A stretch of DNA of 64,000 nt from Sanderia malayensis (lineage: Eukaryota > Cnidaria > Scyphozoa > Semaeostomeae > Pelagiidae), in the NCBI GenBank assembly GCA_013076295.1, contig RQOL01000810.1, forward strand, positions 124,001 through 188,000, read 5' to 3'. The notes under the pieces are model-generated. The model saw only the letters and a program-made list of their open reading frames with translations. It did not search any database and had not been told where the DNA came from. Both the position numbers and the translations under genes were made by a program. Positions 47,342 through 59,209 of this stretch are shown here, in pieces. Position 1 is the stretch's first letter, and every line of letters starts with the position of its first letter.

Positions 47342-47427
47342 GCATCAAAGTTTTGACTGTGTGGTCTTCCAAGGATTATAATCCTTATAATCCTTGGAAG
47401 ACTTCACAGTCAACACATTTTTGATGC
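47342..47427. repeat. Hairpin at the broken edge of the NACHT frame
   Basis: A perfect 18-base core (GTCTTCCAAGGATTATAA, 47364-47381, inverted at 47385-47402) with a 3-base loop. An imperfect outer stem (GCATCAAAGTTTTGACTGTG against CACAGTCAACACATTTTTGATGC) extends it. The left arm is the last NACHT-coding bases, so the right arm is an inverted copy of them. Confidence 0.75.
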
Positions 47428-47437
47428 AACCAAACAT

Positions 47438-48295
47438 ATGGCGTGCATATCCCGCCAAAGATCGGGTCTTGTAAAGTTTCAATCAACACTGTCTTCTGTT
47501 TGATATACATCTTCTCCACAATTTCTAAGGTCGTTTCTTGTTACTCTATTTAACTTCTAAAGTGTCAGTGACAGCTCAGCGTTTTCAACTAAAGTTTTAG
47601 TGACTCTGTTCTAAAGTTTTAATGACTGCTTTCTGCTGCTCTAAAGTTTTAGTGACTGCTTTCTGTTCTAAAGTTTTAGTCTCTGCCTCGCTTTCAAACA
47701 TGCCTCTCTTCCGTTTGGCATTCGTGCCAATTAAATGCACTTATTAAATTTTGTTATACAAAAATGGCAGAATTCTCTGGTGTAAGTGGTTTCCTACAGC
47801 AAAGCATCACAAGAATCCATTTAGGCATCACTACAGCATATCAACAAGCAGTGCTGGTAGGATATTTAGTGGTCCAAATGGGGACAACCAAAATACGAAG
47901 TAACAAAGGACCTAGCATCGCTTATCGAGCTGGGATTTAATGCGGCCACCATTATTTCGCTGCTTGGAACAAGTGGAGAGTTGAATTGCTGAGTTTGATC
48001 TTTACTGTCGGCGCGAAATCGACATGGAAGGGAGACAGATCAAGAAGGAGGCAGAGACTAAAACTTTAGAACAGTAGAAAGCAGTCACTAAAACTTTAGA
48101 ACAAAAAGCAGTCACTAAAACTTTAGAACAGAGTCACTAACACTTTAGTTGAAAACGCTGAGCTGTCACTGACACTTTAGAAGTTAAATAGAGAAACAAG
48201 AAACGACTTTAGAAATTGTGGAGAAGATGTATATCAAACAGAAGACAGTGTTGAAATTTTACAAGACCCGATTTTGGGCGGGATATGCACGCCAT
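47438..48295. mobile_element. Foldback element with about 255-bp inverted arms
   Basis: The arms 47438-47690 and 48050-48295 are inverted copies with some internal length differences (ATGGCGTGCATATCCCGCC mirrored at 48277-48295). Each arm contains three to four CTAAAGTTTTAGTGACTGC-type tandem units. The loop (47700-48050) reads GRPKYEVTKDLASLIELGFN-like in shifting frames, which resembles the helix-turn-helix region of an integrase-type transposon protein. Confidence 0.7.
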
Positions 48296-48365
48296 ACAAA
48301 CAGTTGGAAATCCTTGGGCTTGATAAGAATCAAGTTCAGGAATATATTCTGAATTTTGAAAAATG

Positions 48366-50489
48366 ATCAACAGAGAAGACTGAGAATCAACAGGAAAGTG
48401 GAGACAGCAAATTTTACCAAGAGCGTTTCGTATAATTCTGCAAATATCTCAACTATACTTTCAATCCCTCAATTTTTGAATACAATCTGCTCTGCTTTCA
48501 CTTGAACAAGAGAAGAAAATGTAAACACCAGTAAAACAGACTTTTATAGTTTGACGCTATTGCGTTTGGCGAATCAGCACTTTGGATGGAGGAAGTCAGA
48601 CGACAAAATATCAATTGTTGGATGGGAGAAGTTTTCTGATTATTCCCAGCAACTTTTGCAGCTTTGTAAACAAACATTCCATATCGGGAACAATTATTTT
48701 TAAAAGGACCGAATTCGAATGCACAGATGCGACCTTCATACAAGGATTCTTGTTGGGGATGAAGAACAAATTTTTAATTTTTGGCTTCCATTTGCACACT
48801 TTTGTCGGGTAAATACTAAGCGAAAGTTGTTTTCTCTGAAGCAACACAAAAAAACTAGAAAACATGTTATAGCCGCAAAATCGATATACAGCCAGTGATG
48901 TATGCATCCACATCAAGCAAAGATGAAGAAAATGATAGCATAGCTTTAATTGATGATTATTGAACTTATTAGTCTCAGTGATATTGATAAAAAATTAAAT
49001 GTTTTATATGAAAGATAATTATTTTTTGCCTACAATATCTTGAGAAAATGCTCGAAGCAACCATTAAGTAATTGAATAGTTTTCTCCGCAGCTATACAAT
49101 GCCTCTGCGTTGTTTTATTTGAATCAATTTCTCTATGATCATCATACAGAAATTGATTGAAATGAAACAATGCAGTCTGAAGAAGATGAGCTTATCTCGA
49201 TGTCCATTGGCGAATCCTGATTTGATGAGGAAGGTAAGAACATTATTACTTGTATTGTTTCTGTCTATTTGATATATATGGAATAATATTGCCATTAACC
49301 CAAAACGAAGTAGGAGAAATTCCCTAATTACCTTCGCCTATTTTGAAAAAGGGCGAGGCAGGAATTGGATTTCACATAAATGATTTGAAGCAGAAGCAGA
49401 TGGATATACTTTCTTACTTGCGCTGTCTTAACATCGACTGGGTTGTGTTTAAAAACATAGTTGAGTCACCAAAACATCGCCTACTGTGCAGATGTTGGTT
49501 GTCGCAATTGCAGGGTTCCTTCTCTCCCTTGCTCAACCAGTGCGAACTCACCACCAACAACAATAACATCAACATCGATTGATGTCAACAGAACAAAGGC
49601 AATGGAATTGAAAGAATTGTCAATGAATGGTATGAAAATCGACCAATCACAATTAAGCTCAGTCGCCAATTTATTTTGATTGGCGGAATGGGCTGTGTTG
49701 ATTGATGTTCAGATTCGTGCGAAGGACTTTGGAGGGATCATGGAGAAGCTGATTGAAATGAAGCAATGCTGGCTGAAGAAGATGTTCTCATCTCCTTCAA
49801 CCTGCGTTGCTTCATTTCATTGTTAATGTATGTCCATTTGTGAATCCTGATTTGACCAGGAAGGTGAGAACATAATTATTATTATTGTTTCTGTCTACTT
49901 CATATATATCTGGATTAATATTACCAGGCCGTTAATTAACATTTATCAACTAATTACACTGTCAACTTGTGCTATGAAATCTTGATGAATAAAATCGAAA
50001 CTTTTTATCAGAGTTAATGTGGAAAAAATCATTCATTCCTGGTCATTTGCACAAAATCCTAACGGGTTGACAAGAATCGGATCCCTGATCCGGCAGTTAT
50101 ACGCATGGGGTTGGAATCTCCAATATTGTTGCCAATTGACAGTTTTTCATCTCCTCTCCTTTGAGGTATTTAATTGTATGGACCATATGTGGATTAATCA
50201 TTTTTTTGGGGTAGCAAGAATTTTATACCACCCAACGTTTGCATTCACAAAAGTTTTATATTATGTTATGAATACAATTGGCTAACTTGCTTTAATGTCA
50301 TTTTCTCACACTGTAGATAGTTTCTGAGAAAATTGTGCAGCATTTTAGATTGTAATTTCCTTTTCAGGGCAATTTACATCAATTTAATGACAATTAGCGA
50401 AATGTAATTCAAAAATAACAATTATTTTTTTATATAGATGAATTACATTCACTTGTCAAGAGCTAACAGACAGTGAATACTGTTACAAA
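48366..50489. other. No intact gene; possible NACHT-gene tail
   Basis: Broken frames at 48540-48815 could be the region C-terminal to NACHT, but no motif confirms it. 49140-49260 and 49750-49900 are related to each other (GAAATGAAACAATGC...GAAGAAGATG; GGCGAATCCTGATTTGA), a local duplication of about 120 bases. Confidence 0.4.
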
Positions 50490-51425
50490 GGCTTGTACAG
50501 CGTGGTGGAGATTTTCATAAAAATTGTCAGACTTGTAAATTGAACAAAAAGCCTGGACCTCCTATTCCTATCAGAACACTTCCCCCCATTCAAGTGCTAC
50601 AATGGGACTTGATTGATATGGCTCTGTCAAAGTACAGGGAATTTATGAAATCAAACAGATGACAATTTCGATATTTCCTGGCAGTGAAATGCTGTTTTTC
50701 AGGAATTTTGTTGGCTATTTCCTACCAAAAGCAAACATGCGCGACATATTGTGGTTGCTAAAAGTTTCCTATTTGAGGAAGAAGGTAATTTTTTGTTACA
50801 TTTTTGTCAAACCGAAACCTAAATTGTAAATCGAAAACCCAAAACCCGGAAAATATTACTCCATTGAGCACTGAAGAATCCCATTTCAACTGTGCATTTT
50901 TCTTTGAGGAAAACTTAAATCCTTTCTTGGGTCACCCAGTATACCATAATTACTCAATGGAATGTCGCAGCGTTCTTAATTTTCAGTGTTTAGATGCAGC
51001 GCTGCTTCGGGGATGGCACTCTTTAAAAAATCTCTCATTTGTGAACGATGTTGCTAATAGTTTTGTAATGACTGATATTTAAAAGAAGTAATAATATTGT
51101 TTTGCTGTAATTTTTATAGGGTTTCCTGAAATTTGGCAATCAGACCATGGATCTGAATTTATTGCAGAAACAGCCAAGATGCTATACCAGAGTAACGATG
51201 TTAAAGCAAAGCATGGTCGCCGTTGTCATCCACAATCTGAAGGGCAAATTGAGAACTTAAACAAACAAGTGAAAAACATCTAGCAAGACATCTTTTTAAA
51301 AAAGCCGCAAGTTCAGGCACGCTTGTGGCCATGCATGCTCCCAGGTATTGCAAGCATCATTAACAATTCATTGCATGCTACCATTGATGATATTCTGTTC
51401 CAGTTTACCATGGACGAGGAACAAT
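50490..51425 (+). pseudogene. DDE integrase relic with an apparent intron
   Basis: Retroviral-type integrase core (rve). CQTCKLNKKPGPPIP and VLQWDLIDM hold the first Asp, QSDHGSEF the second, and HPQSEGQIENLNKQV the Glu. Between the first two, WLFPTKSKHARHIVVAKSFL is read in a shifted frame, with at least one stop. That piece ends at GAAGAAG|GTAATT (about 50784), and the next resumes after TTTTATAG (51118) with GFPEIWQSDHG. The join restores the normal spacing, so an intron of about 334 bases is likely. Family close to KRBA2-like or Ginger integrases; inactive. Confidence 0.65.
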
Positions 51426-52238
51426 GAATATAAATTTTGCAGTAGTTCCAGATGATGATGAGCTTGTTAAAGTTTGCCGACAGGACAGCAAAGCAGACAG
51501 ATTTCACGAAGAAGACATGTACTTATCAGACAGTGACACAAAAGAAGAACAGAGTTTTGGTCATAGATGAATCCACTACCACGATATTCACCATGTGAGT
51601 GCTGTACTAGTGCTGTGAAAGTTCATCTTTGTCGAGATGATTAATGGAATCGACTGGTATTGCACCTGCTAGTTCAAAACCAACGCAGACAACTAAAGAA
51701 TCTGAGAATAATTGTAAAGAACAGTTTTCAGCTAGAAAATTTAATGCTTCGCTGTAGCTACTCCATGACAAGCCGGCTAACAGAGGCAGAATTCAATGCT
51801 TTGGAGTCTACAGAGATTATAATTGGTAGGAATATTGAAAAGTCCTTTAAAGGTTTTCCTGAAAGAAATTTTGCCGTTGGTGACAACTTTATTTGTTAAA
51901 ATTCATGGTATCAGTAATATGTCCTGCAACCAAAGGCCAGAGATCCACTGGTGCCAATTAATATCGAGGGAACCATTGTGGAAAGTCTTCCTGGTTGATT
52001 ATTGTCGTTGGATAAGCCCCTTAATCTGCAAGGGAATTTTAGATGGGGGCTTATCAAAGGGTTGGGGCTTAATGGAGGTCTTACAACAGTAATATGACAT
52101 TTGGTCTTGAACTTATGAGCAGTGTGCAGTGCACTTTATTATTGTATTCTATATGAAGGGGGAATTGTCCGTGTGCAATAATTTGGAATGTATAGCAATT
52201 CGTCAATTAAAATATTGTTCTGTTACCTTCCTTAATTC

Positions 52239-52717
52239 AGGTGAATTCTGGCGACAATAGAGAGGTTTATGTGACAAGAAAATCGTTGGTGAAGTCGATT
52301 TCTGAACTTGCATTTGAAGTACGTCGTAGTTTCTACGGCAGAAGGCTGAGAAATGCTCCAATCAATCTCCATAGTCAACTGGCTATGATGGATGAGCTAT
52401 ACCCGATTCTTTACGCCGGTTGTCTTTCATCAATGATGTCAGAGGAAGATACAGCACGAAAAGAAGAGTGCTACCGTAAATTGACTCAAGGAATAGACAC
52501 GTTAGAGAAGGGGCATTTTGCTTTCTTTTTGTGCGGCATCGTATCCTATGAACGTCGACAAAGACCGCTATTAAGCAAAACTTTGGCGGAGAAAGGAGGC
52601 GACGAAGGACACTGTTGCTCGACATATTTTAGTGTTGACAAGAATTGTGTTCTTGAATGCTGCAGAGAGAAAGCCAAAGATTTCGCAAAGAGATGTGGAT
52701 TACTTCTTTTGTCCTAA
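52239..52717 (+). CDS. Hypothetical protein, possible exon
   Basis: A 158-residue frame begins just after a good acceptor (CCTTAATTCAG|GTGAATTC). It contains a Cys-rich segment (CCSTYFSVDKNCVLECCREK) and a basic helical start (RKSLVKSISELAFEVRRSFY). Composition is protein-like and there are no internal stops, but no family was recognised. A shifted frame continues with CPKATRKMLVIRFPRRKG. It lies about 800 bases downstream of the integrase relic and may be a later exon of the same element. Confidence 0.35.
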
Positions 52718-55700
52718 AGCAACAAGAAAAATGCTGGTAATAAGATTCCCAAGAAGAAAAGGCGTAAGAAAACTGCTGCAGGAGGTCGAAGCATGAAAGG
52801 AACAAAGAAAATAGGTCCTCTTAGGTGACTCGCGGTTTTCAAAATACTTGCATTGATTAGTTCAGAGTTTTGTGCACAGGATGTGATGGTGCACGGTATT
52901 GATGGTGCACGGTACACCGTATTGCAGGGCACACAGAATATAGCCACCATTGTTTTATTTAACGATTTTATTTATTTTTAAGAACTCACTCAAACTTTAC
53001 ATTATGATAACAACCTTTGTTACCTTTTATGGATACATAGTATTATTAGGTAGTTTTGAACCCCAGGAGGTACTTGTTGTGAGTGATTTGGATAGGAAAT
53101 GCTCATTTGACAATATGTTTTGCTTGAAACAAAAAAAAGGCTGGAATTTTGAAATTTTACACCTGAAAAATAAGATGGTGAGTACTGAAGAGCCAAAAAT
53201 TAAATCTGTATTTGGTTTCATTTTCAAAAAGGCAATTTGTTTAACTGTAACTCTGAATAAACAATATGAGCAGCCTTGTCAAATCTTTTAAAAGCCTGGT
53301 TGGGCTTTTGACTGTGTTTGTTTATTTGTGGTTAAGTCTTACATCTATCTTTTCAGTGTTCTTCTTTATACACACCAGTTTGAAGTGTTCTCCCCCGTTA
53401 ATTGCCAGAACATTGTGATATTGCCAAATTATGCTATACAGTATAGACAGGCCCCTCAGCAAAGGTTTCTTTCAATGATTCTGTTCTAGGAAACAGTTAA
53501 ATTCTGATGTGCTTGTATGACGTTTTGTTTCAATCATAAATGTCATCTCACTGGTTGGATACATTCTTCAATGCTTTCAGTATTGTATCTATGTAAATTA
53601 TTAATAAGTTCGCATCTGCTCCTTCAATTTTTTTAATGTCTAGTCTTCATTGTCTCACAAAGTTTCTTTTATAGGCAAAGAATGCATTTGAAATGTCCTT
53701 GTCAATCACATTACAAATCCGATTTCCAAATAACAACTGAATATAATTGTGTTTCCAGAATGTAAACTGTGCAATAAAATCAGCAAACAGATTATTTAGC
53801 AAATGTTAACAGAACTAAACCATGCATCTGTCCTTTGCAATTTTAATAGGCATAATCCATAAATTATGCACATCTTCAAGATGTTCATTCATGTACAAAT
53901 ATCTGGTAAATAATTTTTCAAAAAATAAGTTTCTTTCTTCATTAAGTAGCAGATATCTTTTTAGTATAGTATATGTCAATCTACAATTTTTGAACAACTC
54001 ATTTTACTTTATGATTTTGCTTGTTCCTGACCTTATGATGAATGTGCAGAAATTTTTAAAAAGCTGTGATTTTGTAAGGGAAATTGAAAAATTTTCAAAT
54101 TTGGTTATCTGAGATAGGGCAGCGGTCATTAAGTAGTATCTGTCTTGGGGGGCAGAGGCATACAAAATTCCAAAATTGACTTTATGCCTCCTTTAAAAAG
54201 CTCTTAAATATTTCATACCTCAAACTAAAATACCAATATGAATAACTAAACGCAAACACATTTTCTACAGAGTGTACTCAGTCAATGGCTTCTATGTAAG
54301 CTTGTGGAGATCTGTGCCATTTCTGAGACATAAGTCTACAAAGCAAGACAAAGCTGCACACAAGATTCACCTAGTAACTGATATTCCTGGGGGGAAAATC
54401 CAATGAAAATGGCTATGTTACTCTAAATAAAAATTAAGTTTCACTTGTAATATACAACACAACTGTTTGTTTGTTGTGAATCTCCATCACAGGAAAATGA
54501 ACACAAGTTATGCCATGCCATCCCCACAGACAAGTCATGCCAACTAATAGTTGAACTAATATTAGTCAACCGTTGTGGCTCGGAGCGCAAGAAAATAGGG
54601 AAATGCAAGAAAATGGGGCAAGAAAATAGGGAAATCGAATATATGACTAAAATAGGCCAAAGTAATGCATAAATATATTAGATATTGTGTCTAGTAATTA
54701 AATGATGCATTTGCAATTATTTTTTCGCCAAAAAATCCAAGTATGAAGTGTTTTCCATACTTTTTGTGCCGATATTTCTTGCGAGAATTGGTAGATGAAA
54801 GATATCAACGGTTCAAAGTAGGTAAATTCTCGGATACCAAAATCGGGAACAAAAACGAAAACTTGCTTCGGTCGTTCATCCCGATAACTTACATCCGAAC
54901 AGTTGCTTGCATTTCCACAACACAGGAGCATCCAATTCAATTGTTCTGGCTGTGGCTTTTTACATAAGAATACATGAGAATAGAAATATTCTCCTGTTTC
55001 TATAGCTTAGCTTATTACGTCCCTAAAGGCTTGGCTAATTGTGGTAGGATTGTTGTTTAGGCCTGTTTAGAATGTTTTCCCAGCATTGTTTAGGCCTTTT
55101 CATAGGTTACTCAATCCGTTGCCCACGTTGTAGTTTAATCATTGGTGGTGTCAGTGTCACAGTTTCGTTATAGTTAGGCCCATTCAGTTTCATTTAGTTA
55201 GGTTTTTTTGCATATCATTAGCGGGAATGCCGTGGCTGAAAGGTATCCCCGTTAGTGTCCATCATGAAGGTGCGGTATTTTCTCAGTATTGTTGTAGTCC
55301 CAGTTATCCGTTTTAGTCATATTTATTATTTGCTTCTTCATGTAATTTTACGTTGGATGTAAGTAATTAATTGGACTCTCCCTTCTTTTTAACTGTATGA
55401 GTTGAGTTATATAGACAAACCCCCTGGCTGAAAAATTTTCAAAAAATCTTCAAAATACAAGTAATTGCATTGGGATGGCTATATTTCAGGTTTTGTGTTT
55501 TGATATTTACAACTCAAAAATTTATGGTAGTTTATCATTGCGTATCATTGCCCCACCGGGGCCAGTATAGTCCACCGCGCGTAAATAAGAGGTTGAATAG
55601 ATGGGGCAAGAGGACTCTGAGAAAGTGCATTCTTTAACTTGCTCTTGGTAAAACAGGTTTGGCCTGCTTATGAATCTGGTTTATGAAGCTGAAGGATAGG

Positions 55701-56415
55701 ATGATGACAACTTTTGCATTGACGTGACATATTCTCGGACGAATCAAACAGGGTCTCTGTTGGACTCCATGAATTCAGTAAAAGTTTATCCAGGAAGATA
55801 TTCCTGTGTCATTGATTTTTTGGAACTTTGACATTGTGTTCTAAATCATGTTTTTACAGAAGTATCGAACGCCGCGCTAAGAATAATTTAATAAAAATTC
55901 CAAAGCTCAAAATAGAACAAAATTAAGAATATTGAGGCTCAACAAAAATTAATTATTCTTATAAAAAAAGAGTGTATGTTGTTGGAGGCTTGTTTTTTGA
56001 AGTTTATGAAAGAGTCATCATCGCTGCTGCTTTTTCAGTTTCAATTTCATGTTCTGTTTTGTTTTTCAAATACATTTATACTGACATTTATATTCCAGCT
56101 TTTAACACAAACAATATTTTACAGCCAGTAATATTTTTACATAATATATCGCATTATATACTCTTGTTTTGTTCTGTTATTGTTCAATCAAAAGGAAAAA
56201 AACTCTTTTTCTTTTATCAACTTTTGTCAACTTGCTTTGTGTAAATGGGGCACTTAGAATTTACTATTGCTAGTTATAATTATTATAATTAATGTGGAAT
56301 GATGAAATTTCATACATATACTCACAAACTAGAATATGATGCTTTTCACATGAGTCTGATATTTCACTAACTGTTCCGAGTTGTGCGAGTAACTATTGGA
56401 GCACCGAGCTATGTT

Positions 56416-56580
56416 ACGACCGAAGCAAGTTTTCGTTTATGTTTCCGATTTTGGAATCCGAAAATTTACCTACTTTGAACCGTTGATATCTTTCATCTAC
56501 CGCGAGAATTAGGCCCTCAAAATATTCATGAGTGGATATGAAAAAGAGGCTGCGAACCGCGCGGAAACGGAAGATACAAG
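56416..56580 (-). repeat. Internal inverted fragment of the 5.4-kb element
   Basis: Read on the minus strand this segment matches the inner parts of both arms of the surrounding element, joined together (TTTTGAGGGCCTAATTCTCGC next to GTAGATGAAAGATATCAACG). It looks like the arm junction of a related shorter copy, inserted or rearranged inside. Confidence 0.65.
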
Positions 56581-56891
56581 GAAAATGTGCGCGCGGGAAA
56601 CGCGGAAGGCTTGAGATGACGTTCAATTGCAAAAATACTTCTTAAAACTTTTAGTTCTACAGTCAACTCTGTCTAATTCGAACTTTATGGGGAATCCAAA
56701 TTTGTTCGAATTACAGAAAGTTCGAATTATACGAGTTTTCATGTAAGTGCCATATTTTACCCCTAGTTACCCCTGTACCTCCGTTTTAGGGCCATCAACT
56801 ATACTTTGATGACAATTCTTATGGACTAAAGACATTTTAAAGAAGCAAAACAGGTCATTAATTATTATAACAGAAAACAACAATATATGGA

Positions 56892-57203
56892 TTAAGTTGC
56901 AAAGCGTCCATTACTGCCTTTGTCTAAGTGTCCCACAACTTTGCCATCTTTAAGCACACCCATGGCATATTTATCCGTTGGGTTCTCTGGTTGTCTGTTA
57001 GCTTCTAAAGATTCATTAATTACTGGTCTTCGCACACTTTGGTTCACGTGATAGCCTTTTACATGAGATAAAACGCTCCAATTTTTTGTAACAATAACCG
57101 GCAGTTCAGCATCGAAAGGAATTGAAATTTCGTTTGTTGGCCTTAATACCTTCTTTGCATCTTCAATGAACTTGACAGGTTTGGGTACTTTAATTAGTGC
57201 CAT
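56892..57203 (-). CDS. Small HIRAN-like protein carried by the pogo-like element
   Basis: A 103-residue frame with a compact domain. WSVLSHVKGYHV and NRQPENPTDKYAMGVLKDGK followed by VVGHLDKG fit the HIRAN pattern (hydrophobic start, [RQ]EPxNPxDxxAxxV, then G..+G.+). HIRAN modules bind DNA ends in repair helicases. Similar stand-alone proteins appear repeatedly beside cnidarian transposons. No stop or frameshift. Role in the element unknown. Confidence 0.55.
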   Translation of the reverse strand: MALIKVPKPVKFIEDAKKVLRPTNEISIPFDAELPVIVTKNWSVLSHVKGYHVNQSVRRPVINESLEANRQPENPTDKYAMGVLKDGKVVGHLDKGSNGRFAT

Positions 57204-57264
57204 TGATAAAATTCTACTGATCAGATCCGACTTCTAGAAAATGCCACGCTTAAACAGCGTTGTA

Positions 57265-59209
57265 AAAATAGGTCCTCTTAGGTGACTCGCGGTTTTCAAA
57301 ATACTTGCATTGATTAGTTCAAAGAGTTTTGTGCACAGGGTGTGATGGTGCACGGTATTGCCAGGTACACCGTATTGCAGGGCACACAGAATATAGCCAC
57401 CATTGTTTTATTTAACGATTTTATTTATTTTTAAGAACTCACTCAAACTTTACATTATGATAACAACCTTTGTTACCTTTTATGGATACATAGTATTATT
57501 AGGTAGTTTTGAACCCCAGAAGGTACTTGTTGTGAGTGATTTGGATAGGAAATGCTCATTTGACAATATGTTTTGCTTGAAACAAAAAAAAGGCTGGAAT
57601 TTTGAAATTTTACACCTGAAAAATAAGATGGTGAGTACTGAAGAGCCAAAAATTAAATCTGTATTTGGTTTCATTTTCAAAAAGGCAATTTGTTTAACTG
57701 TAACTCTGAATAAACAATATGAGCAGCCTTGTCAAATCTTTTAAAAGCCTGGTTGGGTTTTTGACTGTGTTTGTTTATTTGTGGTTAAGTCTTACATCTA
57801 TCTTTTCAGTGTTCTTCTTTATACACACCAGTTTGAAGTGTTCTCCCCCGTTAATTGCCAGAACATTGTGATATTGCCAAATTATGCTATACAGTATAGA
57901 CAGGCCCCTCAGCAAAGGTTTCTTTCAATGATTCTGTTCTAGGAAACAGTTAAATTCTGATGTGCTTGTATGACGTTTTGTTTCAATCATAAATGTCATC
58001 TCACTGGTTGGATACATTCTTCAATGCTTTCAGTATTGTATCTATGTAAATTATTAATAAGTTCGCATCTGCTCCTTCAATTTTTTTAATGTCTAGTCTT
58101 CATTGTCTCACAAAGTTTCTTTTATAGGCAAAGAATGCATTTGAAATGTCCTTGTCAATCACATTACAAATCCGATTTCCAAATAACAACTGAATATAAT
58201 TGTGTTTCCAGAATGTAAACTGTGCAATAAAATCAGCAAACAGATTATTTAGCAAATGTTAACAGAACTAAACCATGCATCTGTCCTTTGCAATTTTAAT
58301 AGGCATAATCCATAAATTATGCACATCTTCAAGATGTTCATTCATGTACAAATATCTGGTAAATAATTTTTCAAAAAATAAGTTTCTTTCTTCATTAAGT
58401 AGCAGATATCTTTTTAGTATAGTATATGTCAATCTACAATTTTTGAACAACTCATTTTACTTTATGATTTTGCTTGTTCCTGACCTTATGATGAATGTGC
58501 AGAAATTTTTAAAAAGCTGTAATTTTGTAAGGGACATTGAAAAATTTTCAAATTTGGTTATCTGAGATAGGGCAGCGGTCATTAAGTAGTATCTGTCTTG
58601 GGGGGGCAGAGGCATACAAAATTCCAAAATTGACTTTATGCCTCCTTTAAAAAGCTCTTAAATATTTCATACCTCAAACTAAAATACCAATATGAATAAC
58701 TAAACGCAAACACATTTTCTACAGAGTGTACTCAGTCAATGGCTTCTATGTAAGCTTGTGGAGATCTGTGCCATTTCTGAGACACAAGTCTACAAAGCAA
58801 GACAAAGCTGCACACAAGATTCACCTAGTAACTGATATTCGTGGGGGGAAAATCCAATGAAAATGGCTATGTTACTCTAAATAAAAATTAAGTTTCACTT
58901 GTAATATACAACACAACTGTTTGTTTGTTGTGAATCTCCATCACAGGAAAATGAACACAAGTTATGCCATGCCATCCCCACAGACAAGTTATGCCAATTA
59001 ATAGTTGAACTAATATTAGTTGGCCTATCTGCCCCTGGCAAAGACAATATACCTAGAAAAATACCAGCCTCGTTCTAACGTGAAAGTGACGTAATGGCGG
59101 CACTGTTTCCAGCCTCGTTCGCATGTCATTTTGAAGGCTGAAACAGATTCGGAGAAACCTCCACCGACAGCATAGACTACGCTGCGCATGCGCGCCGCGA
59201 GTCAAAAAT
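57265..59209 (+). repeat. 1.95-kb repeat X, copy 2, uninterrupted
   Basis: Copy of X with the ATATTAGT site unbroken. It contains the same two short plus-strand frames as copy 1 (near 57403-57744 and 58275-58565), both without recognisable domains. Near-identity with copy 1 points to recent duplication. Confidence 0.87.

Larger units (their letters stand above)
46791..48365 (+). pseudogene. NACHT-domain (NLR-type) gene relic
   Basis: NACHT NTPases are cytoplasmic immune receptors, strongly expanded in anthozoans. The frame 46955-47356 has a Walker A loop (FVGGEAGIGKSVLAKGVA) and a Walker B box (TLFLIDGLDEL) at normal spacing. A helical piece upstream in another frame (INNLEKQMQLVFETANFAVK) belongs before it. 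The frame ends at TGA in a local hairpin. About 0.9 kb later LEILGLDKNQVQEYILNFEK (48307-48366), typical of the end of NACHT modules, reappears. The gap is filled by a foldback element. No LRR or WD40 repeats and no death domain were recognised. Two or more frame breaks, so almost certainly dead. Confidence 0.7.

Noticed and set aside
49343..49582. Frame beginning MKKGEAGIGF as a second NACHT P-loop
   Set aside because: GEAGIGF lacks the GKS/T of Walker A and nothing downstream resembles a NACHT module.
53815..58565. Paired identical frames in the two copies of repeat X as a gene duplication
   Set aside because: Frames are short, AT-rich and without domains; their conservation simply reflects recent duplication of the whole repeat.
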